A DNA stretch of 64,000 nucleotides from NCBI RefSeq assembly GCF_031954525.1, contig NZ_CP134867.1:558001-622000 (forward strand), given 5' to 3'. Numbering within the stretch: the first letter of the stretch is position 1; the number at the start of each line of letters is the position of its first letter. The notes below the pieces were generated by a model. The model worked only from the letters and a program-made list of their open reading frames with translations, made no database searches and had not been told where the DNA came from. This document shows, piece by piece, positions 38,863 through 47,384 of this stretch. The position numbers were made by a program, and so were the translations under genes. Source of the DNA: Dyella sp. BiH032 (GTDB lineage: Bacteria; Pseudomonadota; Gammaproteobacteria; Xanthomonadales; Rhodanobacteraceae).

Positions 38863-39855
38863 TCAGCGCGCCGCGGTCGCCTGGCGCGAGCGCGCCTGTT
38901 CGACCAGTGCGTCCAGATCGAGACCGGCGCGCCATTGCAGCCAATGCGCCAGCAAGTGATAGGACACGGAGAGCGGCAGCGACGGCAGGAAGCTGCCGTC
39001 CATCAGGCCATCGACAATCTGCGCTGGCGTGAACCAGCGCGCTTCTTCGAGTTCGTCGTCGCGCAGGCGGATGGCGGGCGAGATGGCCTTGGCCACGAAA
39101 CCCACCATCAGCGACGCCGGCAAAGGCCAGGGTTGGGAGGAATGATAGAAGACATCGCCCACGACGACGCCCGATTCCTCCGCGACCTCGCGACGTACGG
39201 CATCCTCCAGCGCCTCACCGGGTTCGACGAAGCCGGCGAGCGTGGAATAGCGTCCCTTCGGCCAGCCCGCCTGGCGGCCGAGCAGGCAGGCGCCCTCGTG
39301 TTCCACCAGGACGATGATCGCGGCGTCGGTGCGCGGGAAGTGGAGACGGCCGCAATCTGCATTGCTGCATTGGGCGCGGTGGCCGGAGGCGACCAGCGTC
39401 AGCGGCGCGCCGCAGCGCGCGCAGAACTGCGTTTCCCGCTGCCAGTGCGCCAGCCCCTTGGCGTAGGCGAACAGCCCCGCCTGGTCCGCCGGCAGGCGCA
39501 GGCCGGCATCGCGAAGACCGGCACGATGGGCGTGCAAGGGTGCTTCAAGCGCGGCCGCGCGGTCGGCATCGTCCAGCGCCAGCATGAAATGCGGGCGGCC
39601 ATCGGCGAAACCGAGCAGGCTGGCCTTAACGTCGCCCAGCAGGGATTCGCGCTCGCTCGCGCTCAGCCAGCGCAGCGCTTCGCTGTCGTTGCGCAGATAG
39701 GCTTCGCCCAGGCCGTCCAGCAGGATGAAGCGCGCGGACGGCGACGCGGCCTGCTCCGCCACCCACGCCAGGTTCTCGCGGCGTTCGGCGACGCGGTCGA
39801 GGATCAGGCTGAGGCCGGAGAACGTGTTGGGGCGCGGCAGGGTTTTGCTGTCCAT
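38863..39855 (-). CDS. nudC: NADH pyrophosphatase / RNA decapping NudC
   Basis: 330 residues with N-terminal domain, zinc ribbon (FCARCGAPL and CSNADCGRLHFPR) and Nudix box GFVEPGEALEDAVRREVAEE, followed by the NADH-specific SQPWPLPASLMVGF motif. Cleaves NAD(H) and removes the NAD cap of RNA. Same direction as erpA with a 13-base gap, so perhaps one transcript. Confidence 0.95.
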   Translation of the reverse strand: MDSKTLPRPNTFSGLSLILDRVAERRENLAWVAEQAASPSARFILLDGLGEAYLRNDSEALRWLSASERESLLGDVKASLLGFADGRPHFMLALDDADRAAALEAPLHAHRAGLRDAGLRLPADQAGLFAYAKGLAHWQRETQFCARCGAPLTLVASGHRAQCSNADCGRLHFPRTDAAIIVLVEHEGACLLGRQAGWPKGRYSTLAGFVEPGEALEDAVRREVAEESGVVVGDVFYHSSQPWPLPASLMVGFVAKAISPAIRLRDDELEEARWFTPAQIVDGLMDGSFLPSLPLSVSYHLLAHWLQWRAGLDLDALVEQARSRQATAAR

Positions 39856-39868
39856 GCCCGGAAAGGCC

Positions 39869-40246
39869 TCAGGTCGAGAAAGAAGAGCCGCAGCCGCAGG
39901 TGGTCTTGGCGTTGGGATTGCGGATCACGAACTGCGAGCCGCTCAGGCTTTCCGAATAGTCGATCTCGGCGCCCGTGAGATATTGCAGCGAAAGCGGGTC
40001 GACCAGCAGCGTTACGCCCTCCCGATCCAGAGCGAAGTCGTCTTCCGCCTGGGCCTCGTCGAAGGTGAAGCCGTACTGGAAGCCCGAGCAACCGCCGCCG
40101 GTGATGTAGACCCGCAGCTTCAAGGAAGGATTGCCCTCTTCCTGGATCAGCTCGCGTACTTTCCGCGCGGCGGCTTCGGTGAACACCAGCGGCGCGCCGG
40201 CACTGCGGTAGTCGGGAACGGTGGGGAAGGGAACGATGGTATCCAT
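39869..40246 (-). CDS. erpA: Iron-sulfur cluster insertion protein ErpA
   Basis: 125 residues of the A-type carrier family with the three Cys ligands: [11 protein letters not shown] and the C-terminal TTCGCGSSF. Delivers Fe-S clusters to apoproteins. The start is ATG 40246, giving the usual short N-terminus. Confidence 0.95.
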   Translation of the reverse strand: MDTIVPFPTVPDYRSAGAPLVFTEAAARKVRELIQEEGNPSLKLRVYITGGGCSGFQYGFTFDEAQAEDDFALDREGVTLLVDPLSLQYLTGAEIDYSESLSGSQFVIRNPNAKTTCGCGSSFST

Positions 40247-40310
40247 CGCAATCACATGGGGCTGCAGCGGGCGATGCGCAAGGATACCGCGTTCCGCGCC
40301 ACGGCACCGC

Positions 40311-40733
40311 TCAGGCGGGCAGCGGCTCGCGGAGGTCTTCCGGCGCCGGCAGTTCGCGGGTGGCATCGCCGGCCTGGTGGCTCATGCGGCCGTTCACCTG
40401 GGCGCCGGCGGACATCTCCAGCATCTTGTAGTGCACGTCGCCATGGATGCGTGCGAGGGGTGCCAGTTCCAGCCGCTCCTCGATGTGGATGTCGCCCTGC
40501 ACGTGGCCGTTGATGATGGCGTGGGGCACGCGGATGTCGCCCTGAACGTACCCGTGCTCGCTGAGGGTGAACACGGCGTCCGGGCCGTCGCCCAGCACGG
40601 CGCCTTCGATGCGGCCGTCGAGGTGCAGCGCGCCGCTGAAGCGCAAGTCGCCCTGGATCACCGTGCCGCGGGCGATCAGGCTGGTGTCGTGGGAGGTGCT
40701 GGCGCGGTCGTTGCTGCGCTTACGGTTGAGCAT
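40311..40733 (-). CDS. Bactofilin (polymer-forming cytoskeletal protein)
   Basis: 140 residues with the beta-helical bactofilin core: [62 protein letters not shown]. Self-assembling scaffold, possibly for cell-shape or envelope processes. Its start overlaps the end of the DUF6776-like gene, so they are one operon. Confidence 0.93.
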   Translation of the reverse strand: MLNRKRSNDRASTSHDTSLIARGTVIQGDLRFSGALHLDGRIEGAVLGDGPDAVFTLSEHGYVQGDIRVPHAIINGHVQGDIHIEERLELAPLARIHGDVHYKMLEMSAGAQVNGRMSHQAGDATRELPAPEDLREPLPA

Positions 40734-41469
40734 GGGAATCCCCTGGCTTGGTGAGAGTGCCGCCGACGGCATCGGTCCAGGCGACGGCGCGGCTGACCGC
40801 TTCGTCGCCCGCGGGCTGCGCGCTGACGTACACGCGGTTCGGGCGGAAGTCCGCCGGCAGCACGATGGTGGCATGCAGTTCCTGGAAATATTTGAGGCGG
40901 AACGGAAGGCCGTCCTTCTGCGCGGTGTCCCCCAGGGCAGGCCATTCCAGCCGGGTGACCTTGTCGCCGCGCAGGCCTTCGATGCTGATCAGCACGGTGC
41001 CGCTGGTTTCCTCGCCGCGCTTGGCGTTCTGGGTGAGCGAGACGGTGAGATTCCAGCCGTGCGTCCCCTCGATCGGCTGCAGCCGGATGTCCTGCACGCG
41101 CAGGCCCCCGCGCTGGGCATCGCCACCGACCAGTCGGCCATAGAAGTCCAGATCGGCGCGCAGGCCGCTGATTTCTTCTTCACGTTCGGCGATGGTGTTG
41201 CGCAGCGAACGGTCGGCGATCTCGTTGACCTGGGCGGCGCGCTGGAGATTGGAGACCTGCTGCTTGAGGTCGTCGTTTTCGACCTTGAGCGACTGGATCT
41301 GGCGATGCTCGGTGGCCGCCGGCGTGGCGCGCCGCACCACCAGGCCTGTGACCAGTACCACGATCAGGAGGCTGGCGATCCACGCCACGCCCAGCCAGAG
41401 CCAGCGGCGGCGCTGGCCGGCCATATCGTGCGGGCGCACGATGAAGCGCGGCGGTGGGCGTGAAGCCAT
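40720..41469 (-). CDS. DUF6776-like bitopic membrane protein with coiled coil
   Basis: 249 residues: one transmembrane helix at about 21-45, a coiled-coil at about 57-110 (ENDDLKQQVSNLQRAAQ), then a periplasmic domain (LEWPALGDTAQKDGLPFRLK). The gene overlaps the bactofilin by 14 bases; partner role is inferred from that linkage. Function unknown. Confidence 0.85.
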   Translation of the reverse strand: MASRPPPRFIVRPHDMAGQRRRWLWLGVAWIASLLIVVLVTGLVVRRATPAATEHRQIQSLKVENDDLKQQVSNLQRAAQVNEIADRSLRNTIAEREEEISGLRADLDFYGRLVGGDAQRGGLRVQDIRLQPIEGTHGWNLTVSLTQNAKRGEETSGTVLISIEGLRGDKVTRLEWPALGDTAQKDGLPFRLKYFQELHATIVLPADFRPNRVYVSAQPAGDEAVSRAVAWTDAVGGTLTKPGDSHAQP

Positions 41470-41591
41470 GGGGGGCCTTCCCGGGAAAACTCACGGTATA
41501 GCCGCGCCGTGACGAGACCGTCAAGGAACGGCCGCACGCTTCGTAAAGCGCCGCGTACCGTTCCTTGGGTATGTTTCTGAAGCGTGACGCC

Positions 41592-42062
41592 TCAGCTCGA
41601 CATCTTGGCCTGCAGGTACCGCTCGGCGCCGATGTCCTTGACCAAGCCCTGCTGGGTTTCGAGCCAGTCGATGTGCTCTTCCTCGTCGTGGAGGATGCCC
41701 TTGAAGATGTCGCGGCTGACGTAGTCCGCAATGCCTTCGCTGTAGGCAATGGCTTCGCGCAGGTCCTTCACCGCCATCATCTCCAGGTCCAGGTCGCCCT
41801 GCAGGCATTCGAGCACGTTCTCGCCAATGCGCAGCTTGCCCAGGTGCTGCAGGTTGGGAAGACCTTCGAGGAACAGAATGCGCTCGATCAGATGATCGGC
41901 ATGCTTCATTTCCTCGATCGATTCCTTGTACTCGTGCTCGGCCAGTTCGCCGTAGCCCCAGTCCTTGAACATGCGGTAATGCAGGAAGTACTGGTTGATG
42001 GCGGTCAGCTCGTTGTAGAGCACTTTGTTGAGGAATTCGATGACTTTGGCGTCGCCTTTCAT
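41592..42062 (-). CDS. bfr: Bacterioferritin
   Basis: 156 residues. All dinuclear ferroxidase ligands match the E. coli numbering: Glu18, Glu51, His54, Glu94, Glu127 and His130; Met52 is the haem ligand. Stores iron in a 24-mer shell. Follows bfd on the same strand but is separated by a terminator. Confidence 0.97.
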   Translation of the reverse strand: MKGDAKVIEFLNKVLYNELTAINQYFLHYRMFKDWGYGELAEHEYKESIEEMKHADHLIERILFLEGLPNLQHLGKLRIGENVLECLQGDLDLEMMAVKDLREAIAYSEGIADYVSRDIFKGILHDEEEHIDWLETQQGLVKDIGAERYLQAKMSS

Positions 42063-42155
42063 GGTTCAAGTCTCCCTGGTAGCTGCGACCGCCGACTATA
42101 CGGTTTCCGTCCGCGCGGCGACGGAACGCAAATGGGAATGCTTCGCTCAAGCGAA

Positions 42156-42184
42156 AACGAAAAACGCCCGCGCGAAGCGGGCGT
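42156..42184 (-). terminator. Intrinsic terminator after bfd
   Basis: On the minus strand ACGCCCGC-TTCGC-GCGGGCGT is followed by a T-rich stretch (TTTTTCG), directly after the bfd stop. It separates bfd from bfr. Confidence 0.85.
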
Positions 42185-42206
42185 CAGCGTAGGCGAATCG
42201 TTGGAA

Positions 42207-42404
42207 TCAGGCCGTGACGATGGGTAGCTGGAGCAAGACCTGTTCGACGGCCTTGTCGAGCGTGGCGCGCGCTTCCTGCTCGCAGCAGCCGCAGCAATCC
42301 GAACAGCCGGTGCGCGCCTGCAATTCCGCGAAGGTATGCACGCCATCCGCCGCGGCGCGGCGGATGTCATGGTCAGTAACGGCGTTGCACATGCAGATGT
42401 ACAT
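42207..42404 (-). CDS. bfd: Bacterioferritin-associated ferredoxin
   Basis: 65 residues. Small [2Fe-2S] protein that reduces bacterioferritin to release iron. N-terminal MYICMCNAVTD supplies Cys4 and Cys6; the second pair is in a Cys-rich stretch GCSDCCGCCEQEA with more cysteines than the E. coli protein. ATG 42404 gives the normal family start. A Fur-like site lies 20 bases upstream. Confidence 0.92.
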   Translation of the reverse strand: MYICMCNAVTDHDIRRAAADGVHTFAELQARTGCSDCCGCCEQEARATLDKAVEQVLLQLPIVTA

Positions 42405-42424
42405 GCGCAGTATGGGAACGCAAA

Positions 42425-42439
42425 TGCGAATGATTGTCA
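42425..42439. promoter_or_regulatory. Fur-box-like site upstream of bfd
   Basis: TGCGAATGATTGTCA matches the 7-1-7 Fur consensus TGATAATNATTATCA at 11 of the 14 fixed bases, with the intact right half ATTGTCA, 20 bases before the bfd ATG. Iron-dependent repression of bfd is known in other bacteria and is inferred here. Confidence 0.6.
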
Positions 42440-42483
42440 ACTGAGCGAGCCGTTGTCGCGGCCAGGCCGTTCAGGTCAGACTT

Positions 42484-43041
42484 TCAGGCTGCCTGGCAGC
42501 CCGGCCGGGGGCCTCGGCGATGATCGTCGTCATCCTGGCGGGGCAGATTGCCGATCTGAATGCTCAGCAAGGTCTCCACCATGGGGGCGAACTGGCGTAG
42601 CGCGCGTTCATAGACCTGGCGCTTGAAGTTCACCACGTGGTTGGCCGGGTACCAGAAATCCACCCAGCGCCAGATGTCGAACTCCGGTTTCTCACAGGCG
42701 TCGAGACGCAGCGCGTCCTCGCCGCTGACCAGCCGCAGCAGGAACCAGACCTGTTTCTGGCCGATGCACATGGGCCGCTGGTGGTGGCGGATGTACCGGC
42801 TGGGAAGCTTGTAGCGCAGCCAGCCGCGGGTGGCGCCGATCACTTCGACGTCCTCGGGGCACAGGCCGGTTTCCTCCGCCAGCTCGCGGTACATGGCTTC
42901 CAGCGGAGTTTCGTCGCTGCGCATGCCGCCCTGAGGAAACTGCCAGCCATCACGATTGACGCGGCGCGCCCAGAACAGGCGGCCGTCTGCGTTCAGCAGC
43001 ACGATGCCCACATTCGGACGGTAGCCATCGACGTCGATCAT
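42484..43041 (-). CDS. rppH: RNA pyrophosphohydrolase (Nudix)
   Basis: 185 residues. Nudix box [20 protein letters not shown] and the family GWQFPQGG and [19 protein letters not shown] blocks. Converts 5'-triphosphate RNA to monophosphate, starting decay. ATG 43041 has GAGGAGAAAGA upstream; an upstream ATG at 43152 is rejected. The C-terminal tail is Asp/Arg/Pro-rich. Confidence 0.95.
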   Translation of the reverse strand: MIDVDGYRPNVGIVLLNADGRLFWARRVNRDGWQFPQGGMRSDETPLEAMYRELAEETGLCPEDVEVIGATRGWLRYKLPSRYIRHHQRPMCIGQKQVWFLLRLVSGEDALRLDACEKPEFDIWRWVDFWYPANHVVNFKRQVYERALRQFAPMVETLLSIQIGNLPRQDDDDHRRGPRPGCQAA

Positions 43042-43225
43042 GTCTTTCTCCTCGGGCCGGCCGGTGCGCGCCATGAATCCGGCAACACCTTGTTCCCGCG
43101 ACCGATTCAACCACAGCCCCGGAAGCACCGGCAAGCTAAGGCTTGAACCCATGGATAAGGACGACTAAACTGCCGCGCCCTCGCCCCGGCGCCTTCAGCG
43201 CCCGCAGGGCGAACGACCTCACCGT

Positions 43226-43302
43226 GGCTAGGTAGCTCAGATGGTTAGAGCGCGGCACTCATAATGCTGAGGTCGGCGGTTCGATCCCGCCTCTAGCCAC
43301 CA
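43226..43302 (+). tRNA. tRNA-Met (elongator, CAT), prophage attachment site
   Basis: Full cloverleaf: acceptor GGCTAGG/TCTAGCC, D stem GCTC/GAGC, anticodon loop CTCATAA in stem CGGCA/TGCTG, T stem GGCGG/CCGCC and encoded CCA. The integrase gene begins 212 bases downstream, so the 3' half of this tRNA is the likely attL core. Confidence 0.92.
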
Positions 43303-43427
43303 CTTCTCTGTTTCACCCCTTCTCACCACATCGCAAACGGCCCGCCCGGGCCGCGAGCTGATGCGGTTTTCGCGTGTCTGGCGTCTCAACTTTCCTCAAC
43401 CCGTTCTCAGCGAAGCTCAGTGCAAAA

Positions 43428-43476
43428 GGTGGTACTTCTGGTGGTACAACGTCACCGGGAAGACCCATGTACCACC
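43428..43476. repeat. Three copies of GGTGGTAC upstream of the integrase
   Basis: GGTGGTAC occurs at 43428-43435 and 43440-43447 (direct, 12 bases apart) and as its reverse complement GTACCACC at 43469-43476, between the tRNA and the integrase ATG. Position suits arm-type integrase or Xis binding sites; function inferred. Confidence 0.55.
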
Positions 43477-43514
43477 ACGCGGGGCGCGCGGCGGTGCATC
43501 CAAGGAGAGAGAGA

Positions 43515-44735
43515 ATGGCTGAGCTCACGGCCGTGGCTGCGCGCAATGCGAAGCCACGCGAGAAGATGTACCGGCTAGCCGCCGGCAAGGGGCTTTACCT
43601 GCAGGTGATGCCGAACGGTTCCAAGTACTGGCGCCTGAAATATCGCCTGGCGCAGAAGCCCAAAATGATCGGGCTCGGCGTGTTTCCGGAGATGACATTG
43701 GCGGCCGCGCGTGACGCGCGTGACGACGCACGTCGGCTCCTGGCCAGCGGCGTCGATCCAAGCACCGCGCGGCGCGTCGACAAGGTGAAGCGCGAGGTGG
43801 AGGTGGAGAACACGTTTGAAGCGTGCGCTCGCGCCTGGTTCGCGCGGAAGTCCACCGGATGGGTCGAAACCTACTCCTGCAAAGTGATCCGGCGCTTGGA
43901 AATGTACGTGTTTCCGCGCATTGGATATATGCCGATCGCCGACATCGAGTCGTGGCAGCTGGTCGACGTCCTCGATCGCGCTGGGTCCGCTGACACTGCG
44001 CACCGCATCTTGACCTACCTGATGGATATCTATCGCTGGGCGAAGCGTGCAGGCAAAGCCAAGTTCAACATGGCTGCTGACCTCCAAGGTTCGTTGCCGT
44101 CGATCGTGCGATCGCAGTACCCGCACATCACTGACCCGGAGCGCATCGGGGAGTTTCTACGTGCCGTGGATGGCTATCGTGGTCTGACCGTGACCAAGCT
44201 TGCGCTCAAGTTTGCACCGTTGGTGTTCACGCGTCCGGGTGAGATGCGGATGGCGACCTGGTCGGAGTTCGACCTCGACAAGGGACTATGGGTCATTCCT
44301 GCAGAAAGGATGAAGATGCGAAAGGCATTGAAGGCGGTGGCTGAGCCACACGTGGTGCCCCTAAGCAGGCAGGCGGTGGATATTTTGAAGGAGCTGCATC
44401 GATACACTGGGTCGTGCCAGTACGCATTTCCCGGCGCGCGATCGACGAAGCGGCCGATGTCGAACAACACGCTCAACGCCGCGTTGCACAATCTCGGCTA
44501 CAAGGACGAAATTGTTGTGCACGGTCTTAGGCATATGGCCAGCACCGCATTGAACGAGGCCGGCTGGAAAGAGGATGCAGTTGAGCGTCAGCTCGCCCAC
44601 AAGGACAAGAACAAGATCCGCGGTACCTACAACAAAGCCAAATACCTGGAAGAGCGTAGCCAGATGATGCAGGCGTGGGCGGATTACCTCGATGGGTTGC
44701 GAAGCCGTAAGCCCGCAATTGCGAAAGCGGCTTAG
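43515..44735 (+). CDS. int: Tyrosine integrase (P4/DUF4102 type)
   Basis: 406 residues. N-terminal DUF4102-type DNA-binding region (LTAVAARNAKPREKMYRL; GLYLQV; WRLKYR), SAM-like core-binding domain, then catalytic domain with Arg in FTRPGEMRMATW, the H-x-x-R in HGLRHMAS and Tyr in GTYNKAKY. Recombines attP with the tRNA-Met. ATG 43515 has AAGGAGAGAG upstream. Confidence 0.95.
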   Translation: MAELTAVAARNAKPREKMYRLAAGKGLYLQVMPNGSKYWRLKYRLAQKPKMIGLGVFPEMTLAAARDARDDARRLLASGVDPSTARRVDKVKREVEVENTFEACARAWFARKSTGWVETYSCKVIRRLEMYVFPRIGYMPIADIESWQLVDVLDRAGSADTAHRILTYLMDIYRWAKRAGKAKFNMAADLQGSLPSIVRSQYPHITDPERIGEFLRAVDGYRGLTVTKLALKFAPLVFTRPGEMRMATWSEFDLDKGLWVIPAERMKMRKALKAVAEPHVVPLSRQAVDILKELHRYTGSCQYAFPGARSTKRPMSNNTLNAALHNLGYKDEIVVHGLRHMASTALNEAGWKEDAVERQLAHKDKNKIRGTYNKAKYLEERSQMMQAWADYLDGLRSRKPAIAKAA

Positions 44736-45028
44736 CCGCCTGCGACGACTGCACCTTGATGCGTCAGCAGCTCGAGCAGGGCGTCCAGGTGCCTCCGAAA
44801 CTCGACCGCTGCGAGGTCGAGTTGCTGGAACACTTCGCCTTCGGTGAGATCACCAGCTGCAGCCGCTCTGCTCAGCGACACGGCCACCCCGGATAGATAC
44901 TCCGTGCGGCCGATCAAGTGCTCGACGATCTGCAGGGGTTCGGCGCTGCAGGCGTGCAGCCGGCCCGCTGCATGATGCGATTCTCGACGGGGGGAAGCGA
45001 CGTGGCTTTCATCAACCTTCAATGTCAT
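44732..45028 (-). CDS. Small phage protein, unknown
   Basis: 98 residues; helical, with ALLELLTHQG at the end. The ATG 45028 follows GAGGG at ten bases; an upstream ATG at 45076 falls inside the paired palindromes and is less likely. Stop overlaps the end of int by four bases, convergent. No recognised domain; the real start and function are uncertain. Confidence 0.6.
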   Translation of the reverse strand: MTLKVDESHVASPRRESHHAAGRLHACSAEPLQIVEHLIGRTEYLSGVAVSLSRAAAAGDLTEGEVFQQLDLAAVEFRRHLDALLELLTHQGAVVAGG

Positions 45029-45067
45029 GATCCCAAGGCCCTCTGTGGCCCATTGTCCTGTGCTGAT

Positions 45068-45104
45068 GTTAGCCATAGGCTAACACTGTTAGCAACGGGC
45101 TAAC
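45068..45104. promoter_or_regulatory. Two 17-bp palindromic operators, 20 bp apart
   Basis: GTTAGCC-ATA-GGCTAAC (45068-45084) and GTTAGC-AACGG-GCTAAC (45088-45104) share the outer half-sites GTTAGC/GCTAAC and have a centre spacing of 20 bp (two helical turns), which fits cooperative repressor binding. They lie between a minus-strand gene (start 45028) and a plus-strand gene (start 45178), so they may control both. The binding protein is not identified. Confidence 0.8.
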
Positions 45105-45177
45105 GCCGCGCCTCTGAGCGTGGCGTTTCGATTGGGGAACCCTTGCCGTCGCGGCAATCAGCGATAAGGAGCTGCTC

Positions 45178-45669
45178 GTGCAATTGAAGAAACATGGAAT
45201 CGTGCTTGTCTCGGCGCTTTGCGTTCTGCCCGTCGCCGCTGCAGCTGCTGATGAAGAGTGCTGCCCTTCGGACGGCAATGGTGTACGCATGATGCAGAGC
45301 CTCGCAGCCAGCAGCGCCCCACCAACTGAGTGCTGCCCTTCTGGCGGCAACGGCATGGTCGCCGGCACCGGTATGGGCCTCGCTCAGCCAAATACGCTCG
45401 ACTTGAGCACCTACCCAGGGTGGCACACCTACGCGTTCATGCGTGACGGCATTCGCTACGTTCAGATCAACGACGATGCGGGGAACATACATGCGGCGAT
45501 CGCGACCGCAAATGGGTCGATGCTGATCCTGCCGATGGGCGAGGATGAAGTCCGGCGAGTCAGCATGCTTCCCGCGGGTCGCCCCATGTACGACGACGGC
45601 ATTGTGGCAATCGCTCCGCAGGTTACTCCGACCGGCTCGATCGTCTGGTTGGTCAAGACCGCTCGGTGA
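45178..45669 (+). CDS. Exported Cys-rich protein with duplicated CCPS motif
   Basis: 163 residues starting at GTG 45178, preceded by AAGGAGC. Signal peptide ends near AAAADEE. Two copies of E/T-ECCPSxGNG follow at about residues 26 and 51, then an about 100-residue domain of alternating strands (WHTYAFMRDGIRYVQINDD; IHAAIATANGSMLILPMG). The four Cys may form disulfides or bind metal. No known family is recognised. A prophage accessory gene. Confidence 0.8.
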   Translation: MQLKKHGIVLVSALCVLPVAAAAADEECCPSDGNGVRMMQSLAASSAPPTECCPSGGNGMVAGTGMGLAQPNTLDLSTYPGWHTYAFMRDGIRYVQINDDAGNIHAAIATANGSMLILPMGEDEVRRVSMLPAGRPMYDDGIVAIAPQVTPTGSIVWLVKTAR

Positions 45670-45711
45670 AGCCTGTGCGCCGGGCGGTGCAATGCCGCCC
45701 GGCTGATCACA

Positions 45712-47304
45712 TCAAGCGGCCACCTGCGCCGCTGCGATCGCCGGCTCGCTGATCAGTAAGGACACTCGATCCCGGTACTGATGCATTAGGCCGCCGCTTA
45801 CCTCGACTCGGCCTCGCAGGTGGCTCAAATCCGTCGCGTCGGCGATGTCGAGACCAACTCCGCCTTCGCACTTGACCTGTACCACGGCCATGCAGTGGGA
45901 GAACGCGTAACCGCACCTCACCGATATGGTGATCAAGCTTGGGCGCGCTTGCCCGAAATGGTCGACCGCTTCGGTAACAGCGCGGTACACCGTGCGCTTC
46001 ATGTCGAACGACAGCGGCGAGGCATTGCCCAACAGTCGCCAGTGAATGTCTACGCCAGACTCCCGGACTCCCGCGATCAGCGAGCTCGAACGCAGCACGG
46101 AGTAGAGGCCATCGTTCTCTAAGCGAAGCGGATAGAGCGGCTCGATGATTTCACCGCTGAAAGCCCTGGCCTCCAGTCGTGCGACATTGCTCAGCTCCAT
46201 CGCCGCCGCAGGGTCGACACGGCGCACGCGCTCGATCATGGACCTGCTAGCACTGAGCCAGTTGGCATGGCCGGCCTGGGCGCGCCGCGCGCGGTTTTGA
46301 AGGCTCTGCTCGGCATGGCCGATGCTCATCCTCGCAGCGTTCAATGCCTTTCTAGCCTTGCGGTCCGATCGCGATGCCGATTTCGCCTTCTCCCGCGCCA
46401 CCGAATTCTCGTACGACAACGCTGCGCCCAAGCACAGCATGCAGATCGAAACCACGGCTAGGTTCGTCTGAACGGGCAATAGGCTCTTAGAAACCGCACC
46501 GACCTGGTCTACGTAGTGCATAGACAACGCGATGCAGAGGTTCGCCGCGGCCGTGCCGAAGGCGGCGCCGCGCCAATGCTGGGAAACCGCCAGTGCGGCC
46601 GTCGGAATGAACAGCAGATAGCACGCGGCCTGCTGCAGCTCATCGCTCGGCAATTGGGTGCAGAACAAAGCGAAAGCGGCATATGCCGCTGCGGCGACGC
46701 CCACAGGCCAGCGCACGCGCGGGTATGCACCGACGCGTCGGTACTTCCACCACATCACGAGGGGCGCAAACAGCAAGATGCTCAGCAGGTCGCCGAGGAT
46801 CTGCGCCGGGAGCTTTAGGTACTGCCCCTGCAGTGCCGGCACTCGGCCCGGAGCAGCAAGCTCTGCGTGGGGAAGGGCCAATGCATAAAGGCACGCCGAT
46901 CCCACTAGCTTCGCGCCTACAGCTGCCATGACCATGCCAACGATGAGATGCAGGTTGGCGCGCGAGTCCGGCACGCGACCACCGTCGACGCGCTTAAGCA
47001 CGTAGTGAGCTGCCATCGTAGAAACCGGGAACAGCGAGGCGGAAGCTGCTAGATACCAGACGGCGCCAAAGTCGTGCACAAGCGCCTGCCTGGTGAAAAG
47101 CAGGGACAGAAACTCACCGGCGTAAAGCGCGACCCACGAGCGGCGCGGCACCATCAAAAGCGCGGCAAACCTGATGCCAGCTGGCAGATACCACTGGTCG
47201 ATTGAGCAGAAATAGGCCGCCCAGAAGGCGAACCCATAGGTCGCGGCAAGCAACGCATCCCGAGCCAGTCGCCAAATAGCCGCGACGCCTTCGTCCTTCC
47301 CCAT
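45712..47304 (-). CDS. MASE1-domain membrane protein with degenerate kinase-like C-terminus
   Basis: 530 residues. The first about 310 are hydrophobic MASE1-type helices; the signature is WYLPAGIRFAALLMVPRRSW. A coiled region follows (EKAKSASRSDRKARKALN), then a domain like the HATPase of NarX/DesK-type kinases: YRAVTEAVDHFGQA in the N-box place (Asn to Asp) and LSHLRGRVEVSGG in the G2 place, but no DxGxG and no obvious phospho-His. A sensor with a pseudokinase tail is the best reading. It is alone between the exported gene and the early operon. Confidence 0.82.
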   Translation of the reverse strand: MGKDEGVAAIWRLARDALLAATYGFAFWAAYFCSIDQWYLPAGIRFAALLMVPRRSWVALYAGEFLSLLFTRQALVHDFGAVWYLAASASLFPVSTMAAHYVLKRVDGGRVPDSRANLHLIVGMVMAAVGAKLVGSACLYALALPHAELAAPGRVPALQGQYLKLPAQILGDLLSILLFAPLVMWWKYRRVGAYPRVRWPVGVAAAAYAAFALFCTQLPSDELQQAACYLLFIPTAALAVSQHWRGAAFGTAAANLCIALSMHYVDQVGAVSKSLLPVQTNLAVVSICMLCLGAALSYENSVAREKAKSASRSDRKARKALNAARMSIGHAEQSLQNRARRAQAGHANWLSASRSMIERVRRVDPAAAMELSNVARLEARAFSGEIIEPLYPLRLENDGLYSVLRSSSLIAGVRESGVDIHWRLLGNASPLSFDMKRTVYRAVTEAVDHFGQARPSLITISVRCGYAFSHCMAVVQVKCEGGVGLDIADATDLSHLRGRVEVSGGLMHQYRDRVSLLISEPAIAAAQVAA

Positions 47305-47354
47305 TCCCCTGTCCCTGTGTCCGTATCTGTCACGTATGGCATTTTGCCGGTCAA

Positions 47355-47374
47355 AAGGCCGTGAATGCGGCCTT
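47355..47374 (-). terminator. Terminator of the early operon
   Basis: On the minus strand AAGGCCG-CATTCA-CGGCCTT followed by TTG, 22 bases after the S24 gene stop. T run is short. Confidence 0.65.
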
Positions 47375-47384
47375 CACGCGAACA

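Noticed and set aside
42207..42440. Longer bfd start at 42440
   Set aside because: The upstream extension (MTIIRICVPILR) overlaps the Fur-like site and is absent from the family; ATG 42404 gives the normal MYICMCN start.
43339..43352. GGCCCG-CC-CGGGCC hairpin after tRNA-Met as terminator
   Set aside because: No T run and loop of only two bases; may be part of the phage attachment region.
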